Assembly (NCBI RefSeq): GCF_005405065.1
Contig: NZ_BJDI01000015.1
Span: 1 to 64,000 of the forward strand
Direction: 5' to 3'
From: Lactiplantibacillus nangangensis
GTDB lineage: Bacteria > Bacillota > Bacilli > Lactobacillales > Lactobacillaceae
Length of the DNA: 64,000 nucleotides
Shown: positions 8,787 to 17,611 of the stretch, one piece after another
How positions within the stretch are numbered: position 1 is the first letter of the stretch
How the letters are laid out: each line of letters begins with the position of its first letter
Notes under the pieces: generated by a model
What the model was told of the DNA's origin: nothing
Database searches by the model: none
What the model saw: only the letters and a program-made list of their open reading frames with translations
Made by a program: the position numbers and the translations under genes

Positions 8787-9651
8787 GAGCGGCAGCCTTC
8801 TTTTCAGTCGTTAAGTTAATGAATAACTTTTGTAAGTCCAAGTGTTCCAACTTAACCGTGTCTGGAATGGGGCGGTCATCGGCCAAGGCCCCGTAGACGT
8901 AGTGCGCGGTGATGCCACCCAAGTGGTCTTCACCGATAATGTTTAAGCCAGCGGTGTACTGCTTGACGTCGGCGTCCGGTCCGGAAATCGTATAGGCCCG
9001 TTCCAGAATGTCTGGCACACTACCATTAATGACGATTTTGTGGTCATCTAGGACGAAGACGTGTTCAATCAAGTTAGCGATTTCTTCAATCAAATGAGTC
9101 GAGATCACGAATGTCCGGGGATTTTCCGAATAAGTTTCAATCAATTCTTGATAGAACAATTCGCGGTGATTAGCATCTAGTCCTAAGACGGGTTCGTCGA
9201 GGAAGATGTAGTCAGCGGGCACACAGAGCGCCACGATCAGCTTGAAAATGGACCGGTAACCGGTTGAAAGTTTGCCAAAGCGTGACGTGAGATCCAAGCC
9301 AAACTTGTCAGCGAGTTCATTGGCGTATTTTCGATTGAAACTCCCATACATCAGTGCCGTGGTATCAAATAATTTATTGAGCTTGGCGCGTTCAGAGTAC
9401 AAGTTGACTTCACTCATCAAATAGATGCGGCCAAGTGTCCGATCGTTGTCGTTCATGGATTCTTCGTCTAAAGTAACGGTCCCTTGGCTAGGAAAAATCC
9501 GATTACTGATGATGTTCAGCAAGGTACTTTTACCGGCCCCGTTACGACCAAGCAGACCATAAATCTTATTCGGTTCAATCGTTAAATTGATATCTTTAAG
9601 AATTGTCTTGCCGTGAAAGCTTTGGCTCACGGCGTGAATTTGAATGCTCAT
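8776..9651 (-). CDS. ABC transporter ATP-binding protein
   Basis: The 291-residue ATPase has Walker A GLLGRNGAGKST near residue 35, the Q-loop region, a signature variant KLSTGYRS near residue 130 and Walker B YIFLDEPVLGLD near residue 150. The last 70 residues form an accessory domain. It overlaps the end of the upstream gntR gene by 4 bases (ATGA) and the permease by 11 bases. It energises the two paralogous membrane subunits. Confidence 0.92.
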   Translation of the reverse strand: MSIQIHAVSQSFHGKTILKDINLTIEPNKIYGLLGRNGAGKSTLLNIISNRIFPSQGTVTLDEESMNDNDRTLGRIYLMSEVNLYSERAKLNKLFDTTALMYGSFNRKYANELADKFGLDLTSRFGKLSTGYRSIFKLIVALCVPADYIFLDEPVLGLDANHRELFYQELIETYSENPRTFVISTHLIEEIANLIEHVFVLDDHKIVINGSVPDILERAYTISGPDADVKQYTAGLNIIGEDHLGGITAHYVYGALADDRPIPDTVKLEHLDLQKLFINLTTEKKAAAHVS

Positions 9652-10019
9652 TTCGTTGAAAACCCCCGTTCAATTAATTCTGCTAATTCTTGTTTGGTAA
9701 TATGAAGTTTCCGGGCTTCACTGACTAAATTTTTAACGTAGTCATCGTAGAATTGGTTGCGTCGTTTTTCGACGATGCGCCCTTGTGCGCCGGGAATAAC
9801 GAACATGCCGACGCCACGCCGTTTTTCAATGAGATTCGCATCGACTAAGATGTTCATCCCTTTTAAAACGGTTGCTGGGTTGATGTGGAACTCTTTGGAA
9901 ATTTCCGTTGTAGAGGGGATTTGTTCACCTTCTGCAAACGTGCGTGCAAAGATTGCTTCTTCGATTTGTTCAGCAACTTGTAAATAGATTGGTTCGGTAC
10001 TATTGAAGTTGAACTGCAT
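9648..10019 (-). CDS. GntR family (YtrA-type) transcriptional regulator
   Basis: The 123-residue regulator has a GntR winged helix (residues about 8-72: PIYLQVAEQIEEAIFARTF and HINPATVLKGMNILVD) and a short helical tail of about 50 residues, the YtrA layout. Such proteins repress adjacent ABC transporter genes. The ATG at 10019 is preferred because GAGGTG is well spaced from it; a GTG at 10028 is in frame but badly placed. It is the first gene of the operon and most likely its autoregulator. Confidence 0.9.
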   Translation of the reverse strand: MQFNFNSTEPIYLQVAEQIEEAIFARTFAEGEQIPSTTEISKEFHINPATVLKGMNILVDANLIEKRRGVGMFVIPGAQGRIVEKRRNQFYDDYVKNLVSEARKLHITKQELAELIERGFSTK

Positions 10020-10049
10020 ATTTTTCACCTCATTGCAGTGGGTTAATCG

Positions 10050-10328
10050 TTATTTAGTTGCAATTTTATGGTGACGAGTCAAGGTTAATTGATGTTCAGT
10101 CCGATCAATCCGGGCGGCGACCCAGCAGGAGACGAGCAGTAGTGTCCCGAGCACTGCTAATAGGGTATCCTGATGGTCAAAACCGATCGCATTGGCGGTA
10201 ATCAAGTTAGCGGCGAGCCAAATGGTTGGCATCAGACCGCCGAGCCAGAATTGTTTCCGGCTAGCTAAGACGTAACGGTGAATTGGCGTAATAACGATTA
10301 ATAAAGCGACTAATCCAAAGTATACCAT
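10050..10328 (-). CDS. Small membrane protein between two ABC operons
   Basis: The 92-residue product has three hydrophobic segments (about 1-16, 28-48 and 56-73) and a basic end. GGAGGGGG precedes the ATG. It lies 22 bases behind the BceB-like permease and 31 bases before gntR, so it may be cotranscribed with either. Its function is unknown. Confidence 0.65.
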   Translation of the reverse strand: MVYFGLVALLIVITPIHRYVLASRKQFWLGGLMPTIWLAANLITANAIGFDHQDTLLAVLGTLLLVSCWVAARIDRTEHQLTLTRHHKIATK

Positions 10329-10350
10329 GATTCATTCCCCCTCCAAAAGG

Positions 10351-12141
10351 TTATTGTAAGACGATCCGCCGATAAATTTGGACCGTGATGAGATAGTAGA
10401 TTAAATAGAGTCCGGCAAAAATCAAGAATGGTAACCAGATGCCGGTGTAAGGTGAGCCGACCATGATGAAGCTGAACATTTTCAAGCCAAAGAGTACATG
10501 GACGACGCCGACAATGCCGGGCAGGATGAATAAGACGGCAATTTCTTTGCGTAAGGCGCCGTTCAATTGGGCTTTGCGCGTCCCAATCTTATTGAGCATG
10601 ACGTAACGGTGTTGGTCCGCAGCGGCACCCGATAAGATTTTGAACATTAAACAACTGGCTAACATGGCTAAGAAGGCGACCCCTAAGAAGAAGCCCATGA
10701 ATTCTAAGCCGGAATACATACTATTGATCAATTGGTAACCGGTGTAACGGCCACCTAACATTTCACCTTGCAGGCCAGTGTCACGATGGCGTTGACTGGT
10801 TGCAAGCTTTTTCAAAGCGGCCGTGTGCGCCGTGACGTCAGCGGTGGCGAAGACCGTCAAACGTTGCTCTGGCTGGGTTAATTTGGCATATTGTGCGTCA
10901 GAAAGCATTTGTGTGCGCAAACGTTGTTGGGCGCTACCTTGCAATGAGTTTAGTTGGTAGCTGGCGTTAGATTTCAGCAATTGTTTGGCTGTGTTGTGTT
11001 TAACGGTAAATTTAAGCTGGTTATGACCGGCTTGTTCCATTGTAATGAAAGGGTGTTGATCAAAATCACTAGCCCGATAGTAAACGGCTTTTTTGCCAAC
11101 TTTGAAACGATAAGTACTTTCAGTCGTTGGATTTAAAGCTTTAATTTGAGCTTTTTGTGAGCCAGTTGTGTTGACCAAACCCATGTCATAGGCGTTACCA
11201 CCGTTGACCATCAGCGGGACTTGGCGATGGAAGCCCATCCCGACCGTAATGGCACCGAGCGCTAAGGCGAAGAGCATGGCGACGATGGATAAGATTTTCG
11301 TATAGTTGCGGATCCGGAAGCTTAATTGGGATAGCGTGAAGCCATTTAAACCGCGGTTGGCAAAAGGTAACCGTTTGAGTAACACGACTAACCACACGAA
11401 GATGGCATTAAATAGCAAATATGTCCCTAAGACGATCGTTACTAAGGCGATTCCGATGCCAGCCATTTGTAATTTATCTAAATTAGCCATGGCCCAATAA
11501 CCAATCGCAATTGAGATGAGGCCGAGGATGACTTCAACTAATTGGCGCACTGGCTTGAGTTTTGGCCGGTTAGGTTGATCGTTGCTATGCAATAACTTCA
11601 AGGCTGGGGTCTTCGTTAAGGCAATTAAGTTGAAGAAGCCAGCTAGTAAGAATAGGCCAACGTAGAGTAATAAGGTCGTTAACGCTGCTGGGAAGTACCA
11701 AGCGGACAAGTGATGGAGCGTCAAGCCGAGGCTACTGATGAGTAGTTGGCTTAAGCCTATCGTGAGCAACGTTCCGACAATAATGCCGACGATGGTGGCG
11801 GTGATGCCGACCAAGAGTGTTTCTAACCAAATGAGCTGACCAATTTTACCTTTACGAGCGCCGACGAGCATGAAGAGCCCGTAATCGCGTTTGCGCATGC
11901 TGAGTAAAAATGAGTTGGCATAGCCGATATAGACTAAGGTGATGATGGTCAATAAGACGGACCCAAATTGGAAAATCATGCCGACCATGCTGATGCCGGT
12001 ATTTTGTTTTAAGAAAGTTTTGTTCGTAGCTAGGGCTTCAAACATATAGAAGATGGCGCTGGACATGATCAAGCCGGAAAATAAGACGAGGTAGTCGCGC
12101 CAGCGTTTTTGGAAGCCGGTCATTGCGAGTTTAGTTAACAT
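10351..12141 (-). CDS. BceB-type ABC transporter permease
   Basis: The 596-residue permease is of the FtsX/MacB superfamily in its BceB form. There is one N-terminal helix, an FtsX core (about residues 50-180) with the hallmark MRKRDYGLFMLVGARKGKIG, and central helices. A large extracellular domain of about 190 residues lies near 300-490, and three helices close the C terminus. Such transporters sense and remove peptide antibiotics acting on lipid II or undecaprenyl pyrophosphate. The ATPase gene lies directly upstream. No histidine kinase/regulator pair is adjacent, unlike the Bacillus bceRSAB arrangement. Confidence 0.88.
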   Translation of the reverse strand: MLTKLAMTGFQKRWRDYLVLFSGLIMSSAIFYMFEALATNKTFLKQNTGISMVGMIFQFGSVLLTIITLVYIGYANSFLLSMRKRDYGLFMLVGARKGKIGQLIWLETLLVGITATIVGIIVGTLLTIGLSQLLISSLGLTLHHLSAWYFPAALTTLLLYVGLFLLAGFFNLIALTKTPALKLLHSNDQPNRPKLKPVRQLVEVILGLISIAIGYWAMANLDKLQMAGIGIALVTIVLGTYLLFNAIFVWLVVLLKRLPFANRGLNGFTLSQLSFRIRNYTKILSIVAMLFALALGAITVGMGFHRQVPLMVNGGNAYDMGLVNTTGSQKAQIKALNPTTESTYRFKVGKKAVYYRASDFDQHPFITMEQAGHNQLKFTVKHNTAKQLLKSNASYQLNSLQGSAQQRLRTQMLSDAQYAKLTQPEQRLTVFATADVTAHTAALKKLATSQRHRDTGLQGEMLGGRYTGYQLINSMYSGLEFMGFFLGVAFLAMLASCLMFKILSGAAADQHRYVMLNKIGTRKAQLNGALRKEIAVLFILPGIVGVVHVLFGLKMFSFIMVGSPYTGIWLPFLIFAGLYLIYYLITVQIYRRIVLQ

Positions 12142-12159
12142 TTTGTGAGCGGCTCCTTT

Positions 12160-12918
12160 CTATTGTTCGAATGTGCCGAGGGTATCGAGAATTTGTTGGT
12201 AGAAGGCTTTACGAGATAAGTCGGCCCGGTTGAGCTCTTGACCAATCTTGCCGTCTTTAATGAATAAGATGCGTTGGCAGTAGCTGGCGGAAAATGGGTC
12301 ATGGGTGACGAGCAAGATTGAGACGGCTTGTTCACGGTTGATCGTGGTGAATAAGTCTAACAATTCGCGTGCTGACTTGGAATCCAAGGCGCCGGTCGGT
12401 TCGTCACCGAATAACATGGCTGGTTCGTTGATCAAAGCTCGGGCGGCGGCGACCCGTTGTTTTTGTCCACCGGAAAGTTCGTTCGGGTAATTGTTCAAAA
12501 ATTCAGCGATGCCTAAGTGAGCCGCAACGACTTCGACGGCTGGTTTGATTTTCTTAGCCGCGGTATTTTGCAACGTCAAAGGTAAGGCGATGTTTTCGTA
12601 GGCGGTCATGGTTTCGAGCAAGTTAAAGTCTTGGAAAATGAACCCAATTTCTTTGGCCCGAAAGTCGGCGAGTTGGTTCCCTTTTAAATGGGTAATTGGT
12701 TGTTGATTGATCGTGACTTCACCGCTAGTTGGTTGGTCCAAAGTGGCGAGCATGTTGAGCAAGGTCGTTTTCCCGGAACCGGAAGCCCCCATGATGCCGA
12801 CGAATTCGCCAGCGTTGACGTCGAAATTGATTCCCTTTAAAGCTTCATATTGTTTAGAACCGGCTTTACCGTAAGTTTTGTGTAAATCGGTAACCGTCAT
12901 AATTGGTGTGGTTGACAT
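12160..12918 (-). CDS. BceA-type ABC transporter ATP-binding protein
   Basis: The 252-residue ATPase of the MacB/BceA type has Walker A GIMGASGSGKTTLLN near residue 38, signature LSGGQKQRVAAARAL near 145 and Walker B LFGDEPTGALD near 165. A strong site (AAGGAG) precedes the ATG at 12918. It is cotranscribed with the permease that follows after an 18-base gap. The promoter must lie in 12919-13200, shared divergently with asparaginase. Confidence 0.92.
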   Translation of the reverse strand: MSTTPIMTVTDLHKTYGKAGSKQYEALKGINFDVNAGEFVGIMGASGSGKTTLLNMLATLDQPTSGEVTINQQPITHLKGNQLADFRAKEIGFIFQDFNLLETMTAYENIALPLTLQNTAAKKIKPAVEVVAAHLGIAEFLNNYPNELSGGQKQRVAAARALINEPAMLFGDEPTGALDSKSARELLDLFTTINREQAVSILLVTHDPFSASYCQRILFIKDGKIGQELNRADLSRKAFYQQILDTLGTFEQ

Positions 12919-13220
12919 GATGTGTAACTCCTTTTAATTAGCTTAATTTGTTATTTGGTTAATTACTTATGCAACTAACTATAAAGGTGGCAGGCTGTTC
13001 TGTCAACTTTATTTGATTAATTTTATTGTGATTGGCGCTTAGAACGCTGATTTAACAGTGTTCTTGTTAATGAGATTTTTAGTGACTTTTCATAAATAGG
13101 TTCGTTATATGGGGTGAGAGGTTAGTTGGTTGGGGCGGAAATATTTGTGATTGCAATCAACCGTCAGCTAGCCTAGAATTACATTTACTGAGTTTAGGGA
13201 CAATATAGGAGGAAACTGAA

Positions 13221-14195
13221 TTGAAAAAAATTTTAGTGTTGCACACGGGTGGCACGATCGCCATGTCTGCGGATGCAGCGGGGAACATGGCGCCAGGTGC
13301 GCAAAATCCATTAGATAGTTATGAAAATCCATTTAGTGGGGAAGTTCAATTAGAAACGGAAGATGTGTTTAATTTGCCATCACCACACATTACGCCAGCG
13401 CGAATGTTGGAATTGAAGCAACGGATCGCGAAAGCGGCGAGTGAAGGGGTCGACGGGGTCGTGGTTACCCACGGAACTGATACCTTGGAAGAAACGGCCT
13501 ACTTTTTAGACTTAACTTTGCCAAACGATTTGCCAGTTGTCGTGACTGGAGCGATGCGTTCGGCCAATGAAATCGGGTCAGATGGCCTGCATAATTTGGA
13601 AACGGCCATTCAAACGGCTAGTGCGCCGGATGCCGCGGATAAAGGCGTCTTAGTGGTCATGAATGATGAAATTCATTCAGCGCGCTATGTGACTAAAACG
13701 CATACGACCAACGTGGCGACTTTCCGGACACCAACTTTTGGGCCGATTGGCTTAGTGGCGAAACATGGTGTCGTGTTCTTCGAATCTTTATTGCGGTCAA
13801 CGGTTTGTCCAATTCGGACGGTCGCTGACAACGTGTTCTTGATCAAGGCTTACGCCGGGATGGGACCAGAATTATTTGAAGCCATTGCACAACCAACGAC
13901 TAATGGGGTTGTGATCGAGGCGTTAGGTGCCGGCAACTTGCCACCTGCAACTTTGCCAGCTGTGCAAAAGTTGTTGGACATGCACATTCCAGTTGTTTTA
14001 GTGTCACGTTGTTTCAACGGTATCGCACAAGATGTTTACGATTATGAAGGCGGCGGTGTTCAGTTGAAGCAGATGGGCGTTATTTTCTGCCAAGGTTTGA
14101 ACGGCCAAAAAGCCCGCATCAAGTTGTTGGTCGGCGTAAGTGCCGGCATGTCAACGGATGAATTAGCCCGCTTTGTTGCGACTGCCAATTCATAA
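13221..14195 (+). CDS. L-asparaginase
   Basis: It hydrolyses asparagine to aspartate and ammonia. The 324-residue protein holds both active site signatures of type I/II asparaginases: TGGTIA near residue 9 with the nucleophilic threonine, and HGTDTLEETAYFLDLTL near residue 84. The C-terminal third contains the small domain. No signal peptide is seen, so it is cytoplasmic. The start is TTG at 13221 with AGGAGG upstream. It is a single gene with its own terminator; aspartate made here could feed the purine and pyrimidine pathways also in this window, which is inference. Confidence 0.92.
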   Translation: MKKILVLHTGGTIAMSADAAGNMAPGAQNPLDSYENPFSGEVQLETEDVFNLPSPHITPARMLELKQRIAKAASEGVDGVVVTHGTDTLEETAYFLDLTLPNDLPVVVTGAMRSANEIGSDGLHNLETAIQTASAPDAADKGVLVVMNDEIHSARYVTKTHTTNVATFRTPTFGPIGLVAKHGVVFFESLLRSTVCPIRTVADNVFLIKAYAGMGPELFEAIAQPTTNGVVIEALGAGNLPPATLPAVQKLLDMHIPVVLVSRCFNGIAQDVYDYEGGGVQLKQMGVIFCQGLNGQKARIKLLVGVSAGMSTDELARFVATANS

Positions 14196-14215
14196 AATAG
14201 CTTAAATTTAGTTTT

Positions 14216-14270
14216 CTCCATAAAACGGCTGGCTGAAGTTTTATCAGCTAGCCGTTTGATGGAGATTTTT
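14216..14270 (+). terminator. Asparaginase terminator
   Basis: CTCCATaAAACGGCTGGCTGA and TCAGCTAGCCGTTTgATGGAG form a long stem followed by a run of T. It directly follows the asparaginase stop codon. Confidence 0.88.
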
Positions 14271-14284
14271 TAGTTAGATATGAA

Positions 14285-14478
14285 GGTTGAAAATTGCCGC
14301 TTCCGGTTGTTGTTGATGACATGCGGGCGAGGGACCGGGCCAAGCCTGAGAAACGTCTTGCCCCTCGCCCGGAAGCCTTGCACAACCCGCAGGTCTCCCG
14401 GCCGGTCCGTGGTGTAAGACCGGAAAATCACCGGTCAAACGCCACCCACACGCCCGATGCCATCAACAACAACCTACA
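14285..14478. repeat. Structured repeat family A, copy 1
   Basis: This is one of four full copies of an intergenic element. A terminal helix pairs GGTTGTTGTTGATG (14305-14318) with CATCAACAACAACC (14461-14474). It continues inward as CAT plus CGGGCG with CGCCCG plus ATG. Inside are a GGGCGAGG/CCTCGCCC stem and, near 14409-14452, the conserved GGTCCGTGGTGTAA followed by the hairpin GACCGG/CCGGTC enclosed by GTGGTGT/ACGCCAC. Between copies the paired strands change together. An open frame at 14294-14500 lies over it but is not conserved in other copies. Confidence 0.8.
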
Positions 14479-14735
14479 GCTAGTCTTGTGTTTTGAGTGA
14501 TGATCTGTATGAGCCCGTTTTAGGCATAGCCAATGTTAGAATTATTGAATTCACGACAGTTTTGGGACCTTCAGACTTTAGTTAATGTCAATAAATGTCG
14601 AAACTAACATTAGAGTATGGAGAAGGTTGAATTTGAAATTTGTTGTAATATTGATTAATTGGTGAAATTTCAAAAAGTGTAACTATTTTCAAGTTAGGTT
14701 TAAGAACACAGTTATTGAAGATCGTTGTAAAACCA
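14479..14735. other. Gene-free stretch with further shared repeat sequence
   Basis: Sequence around 14525-14585 resembles that at 36640-36700 (a block ending gattcacgaca...ttttgg), so the family A repeat unit has a second conserved block about 50-100 bases beyond the helix. Nothing coding was found. The promoter region of the kinase gene begins near 14735. Confidence 0.5.
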
Positions 14736-14737
14736 GC

Positions 14738-14793
14738 TAACGTTTATTTGATAAAAAGGGACGTTAAAGATAAATATGGCGCTTGGTTATGAT
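14738..14793 (+). promoter_or_regulatory. Direct-repeat LytTR operator and promoter of the kinase operon
   Basis: Two ACGTT boxes (TAACGTTTA from 14738 and GGACGTTAA from 14759) are spaced exactly 21 bases, the geometry of the 9-bp direct repeats with 12-bp spacer bound by plantaricin-type LytTR regulators. A -10-like TATGAT lies at 14788-14793. This suggests the downstream regulator activates its own operon. Confidence 0.6.
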
Positions 14794-14870
14794 GGGGGTG
14801 TATTATCGAATCAGAAGGGGTCAATTGTAAAAAAAGTTATAGTTTTAAATAAACTTTTAGGGGTAGCTTA

Positions 14871-16202
14871 GTGGTTGATATTAGTATTTTAGATAGCATT
14901 ATCCAGTCATTCTTTTTATATTTCGGAATCATTGTCGTTTATAATCATATTTTTAAGCGAACTGGGATCAAGATGTTCATTAAATCGAGTACGTTGTTGA
15001 TTCTGCTCTCACTGATAGGGTGTCTGTTGGATGATATGGCATCGGTGATATTTTTGTTGGCAGTAGTTATTGAAGAAAAAATTCGTTTTGGCAAACTTAT
15101 TTTTAGCCATTTGAACGTTTTACTAACACTACTTTCTGGTCAAACCCTAGTTTTTTCATTGGCAGCTTTTTTAAGTGAGTCAATTTTGAGCCTTTCTTTA
15201 GGAATTGTTCAGGTCAATGGTTTGTCTAAGTTTAGTCATGTGCTGGTTGGAATTGATATTGTAATTATATGTGTGTTTGATCTTATTGCATTGAGGTTCG
15301 TTTACAGTATTTTAAAGAAACAGCCTTTTTCAATGGCTAAATTGCAAAGCCTAAAGATTGATAAAAGGTTATTTGTATTTTTGCTAGTTTTGTTTGGTTC
15401 AATCGAACTTTTATTGTTGGTTGGCAATATTCAAGGTGTAACCGCAACAATTCAATTTACGCTGTTGATTGTGTTTATTTTAATGATTGGTTTGATGAGC
15501 TGGCAAATGATTGAAATGATTCAGGTCTACACGCGGCAACAACAACTGGAAAATGAAAAACAACAAAATGAGCAGTTGAGTACCTATCTAAAAAGTGTTG
15601 AACAACAATATTTGGAATTGCGAAAATTTAAACATGATTATAAAAATTTGATTGTTAGTTTAAATACGCAAACTGATATGGGTAAAGTCAAAGATTATTT
15701 GATCAAGGCTAATCACAATAATGTGTTAGAAACTAGCTTGAACGATGCCAAAATTGCCCAAGTAGAACAATTGAAAGATACTGCGATTCGCGGGTTGGTT
15801 GTACAGAAGTTTTTCTATGCGAAAAAGTGCGGTGTCGAACTAAACGTTGAAACTTTAAACGAAGCCTTTCAAATTAGTGAGGCGGTTACGATAGTCGTCC
15901 GTGTGATTGGAAACTTATTAGATAATGCAATTGAACAGGCACAAAAGATGGCAGATAAGTCCGTCATAATTGCTTTCAATAAAATCGATGATATGTTGGA
16001 GATCTCAGTGAGAAATGCGATTGATTCGACATTTAACCAGCAACAGATTTTTAAAACTGGTTATTCGACTAAAGGCCAGAACAGGGGACTGGGACTGGCT
16101 AATGTCCGAGAATTAGTCGGCCGGCAACGTCAGTTTCATTTGGATATTGAAAGTAAAGCCGGCTATGTCACAATGACGTTGATTATTATGGAGGATGAGT
16201 GA
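14871..16202 (+). CDS. AgrC/PlnB-type sensor histidine kinase
   Basis: The 443-residue kinase of the HPK10 group senses peptide pheromones. About six N-terminal transmembrane segments cover residues 1-215, then a coiled-coil linker rich in Q and E. The phospho-acceptor motif FKHDYKNLIVSL is near residue 255, the N box GNLLDNAIEQAQ near 348 and the G box GLGLANVREL near 408. The start is GTG at 14871 with AGGGG upstream. The gene abuts the regulator gene with no spacing. No AgrD/AgrB or double-glycine pheromone gene is adjacent, as in the orphan LamKR pair of L. plantarum; identity with LamK is not claimed. Confidence 0.9.
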   Translation: MVDISILDSIIQSFFLYFGIIVVYNHIFKRTGIKMFIKSSTLLILLSLIGCLLDDMASVIFLLAVVIEEKIRFGKLIFSHLNVLLTLLSGQTLVFSLAAFLSESILSLSLGIVQVNGLSKFSHVLVGIDIVIICVFDLIALRFVYSILKKQPFSMAKLQSLKIDKRLFVFLLVLFGSIELLLLVGNIQGVTATIQFTLLIVFILMIGLMSWQMIEMIQVYTRQQQLENEKQQNEQLSTYLKSVEQQYLELRKFKHDYKNLIVSLNTQTDMGKVKDYLIKANHNNVLETSLNDAKIAQVEQLKDTAIRGLVVQKFFYAKKCGVELNVETLNEAFQISEAVTIVVRVIGNLLDNAIEQAQKMADKSVIIAFNKIDDMLEISVRNAIDSTFNQQQIFKTGYSTKGQNRGLGLANVRELVGRQRQFHLDIESKAGYVTMTLIIMEDE

Positions 16203-16946
16203 GTGTTTCCAATTTATTTATTAGAAGATAATGCCGTTCAACGTAAAGAATATGAACGCATTATTAATAATACGATTTTGATTAATGAGTATGATATGAC
16301 ATTGGTGGTGGCAGCGGAGGATACGGCCGGTGTGTTATCGAAAATGGCTAATTCTGAAGAAGGCCTGTTCTTCTTGGATATGGAGATTGGTGAAGAAAGT
16401 CAGGCTGGACTAAAACTGGCTAGTAAGATTCGAGCGGCTTTGCCATTTGCTCAGATCGTCTTTATCACAACGCATGATGAATTATCTTTTCTAACGTTAG
16501 AAAGACGGATTTCGCCATTGGACTATATTTTAAAGGATCAGCCAGCAGATGCTATTATGCAGAAGATCATTAAAGATATTAGTGTGACGCAGGAAATGCT
16601 AAAGGCAGATGCGGCTCGTCATCAAGAAATTTTTGGTTATAAATTGGGAAAACGCTTTTTTTCAGTTCCAATGAAGGATGTCATCATGCTGAGTACAACC
16701 AAGGAACGGCCGGGCTGCGTCATTTTAACTGCCACTAATCGGCAGACCGATTTTCCTGGTAATCTAAATAGTTTTGAGAAAAAGTATTCGCAGCTTTTTA
16801 GGTGTGATAAAAGTGCCTTGATCAACTTGGATCGTATTAGCAATTATGATTATCAAAATAGAAAAGTTACTTTGGCGGCAGACATTGAGTGTCCCGTCTC
16901 TTTTAGAAAATCACGGGAGCTCAATAGATTATTGAAGAATAGATAG
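16203..16946 (+). CDS. LytTR-family response regulator
   Basis: The 247-residue regulator has a receiver domain (residues 1-125) with the acidic pair ED near residue 9, phospho-acceptor D in LFFLDMEIGEE near 58 and K in YILKDQ near 110. A LytTR DNA-binding domain follows (about 145-245) with the typical RCDKSALINLDRI. It is the AgrA/PlnC/LamA layout. The start is GTG immediately behind the kinase stop (TGAGTG). It probably binds the ACGTT direct repeats upstream of the kinase gene and similar sites elsewhere. Confidence 0.9.
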   Translation: MFPIYLLEDNAVQRKEYERIINNTILINEYDMTLVVAAEDTAGVLSKMANSEEGLFFLDMEIGEESQAGLKLASKIRAALPFAQIVFITTHDELSFLTLERRISPLDYILKDQPADAIMQKIIKDISVTQEMLKADAARHQEIFGYKLGKRFFSVPMKDVIMLSTTKERPGCVILTATNRQTDFPGNLNSFEKKYSQLFRCDKSALINLDRISNYDYQNRKVTLAADIECPVSFRKSRELNRLLKNR

Positions 16947-16980
16947 GATTAGGATCGGATAACAAACGAAGCGCAAAAAA

Positions 16981-17026
16981 TAGTGCTAACTACTGGCAAA
17001 TCTTGTCAAGCTTAAGTTAGCACTAT
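16981..17026. terminator. Hairpin behind the two-component operon
   Basis: ATAGTGCTAACT and AGTTAGCACTAT form a 12-bp perfect stem with a loop of about 22 bases. No strong T run follows, so it may be a weak terminator or mRNA-stabilising hairpin. Confidence 0.45.
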
Positions 17027-17196
17027 ATTTAAGTGTTATTGATAAATTAGCGTGATAGCATCCGGATACTGTTCAAGCAGATGGCAGACTAGATGCGACT
17101 GAATCCGCATTGATTGCGCGGTTACAATTTTTGGATTTTCAAGTAAAATCTACCACTTGTAAACATCACAAGTTTAACCGCTTACATTATTGCTGA

Positions 17197-17397
17197 TTAA
17201 ATCTGATTAAATATCAGCGCAGCACCAAACAGTAGCATTAGGACGCCAAATGACAGTCCTGACCAAAGTCCTAGGGCAATAAAAGAAGAGACACTCTTGG
17301 TTCCGTGTCTTTTGATTTGTAAGAATGCTGCCCTTGCTGCAAATAGTTGCCAGATACCGAGTGCAAGTACGACAACGCCAATTAGTTGTTCAACCAT
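17197..17397 (-). CDS. Small two-helix membrane protein
   Basis: The 66-residue product has two hydrophobic segments (about 4-26 and 42-62) separated by a basic loop KRHGTKSV. AAAGGTGG precedes the ATG. The gene stands alone; its function is unknown. Confidence 0.65.
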   Translation of the reverse strand: MVEQLIGVVVLALGIWQLFAARAAFLQIKRHGTKSVSSFIALGLWSGLSFGVLMLLFGAALIFNQI

Positions 17398-17544
17398 AGC
17401 TATTTACCACCTTTGTATCTTGTTTTGACGAGGTTTCCTTATCGATTTCAATATAGCACGAGCTAACTGACCGAGCCTGTTCTAAATTTTAACGTCACTA
17501 TTTTCAACATGAACGTTACGGCAGAGTCTTAATTGTTATTGAAT

Positions 17545-17600
17545 TAAAAAAATTCAACACCAATCTAAGCAGTTTTATGCCCGGATTGGTGTTGGATTTT
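17545..17600 (-). terminator. Terminator of the DUF915 hydrolase gene
   Basis: On the minus strand CCAACACCAATC and GATTGGTGTTGAA form a stem with a loop of about 20 bases followed by seven T. It sits just behind the gene ending at 17612. Confidence 0.8.
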
Positions 17601-17611
17601 TAGGTTGTGAT

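Noticed and set aside
9757-9987. Frames opposite genes with long lengths (also 51914-52306, 53443-53796, 34087-34467)
   Set aside because: All lie antisense to confidently identified genes and are byproducts of their codon use.
14294-14500. Open frame over family A copy 1, with a similar one over copy 4 (56117-56323)
   Set aside because: Copy 3 is frameshifted and copy 2 differs, there is no ribosome binding site, and the sequence changes preserve base pairing rather than amino acids.
14776-14871. 31-codon frame ending at the start of the 14.9-kb kinase gene, a possible AgrD-like pheromone
   Set aside because: Its ATG lies upstream of the inferred -10 (14788-14793), it has no good ribosome binding site, and it shows neither an AgrD-like cysteine nor a double-glycine leader.
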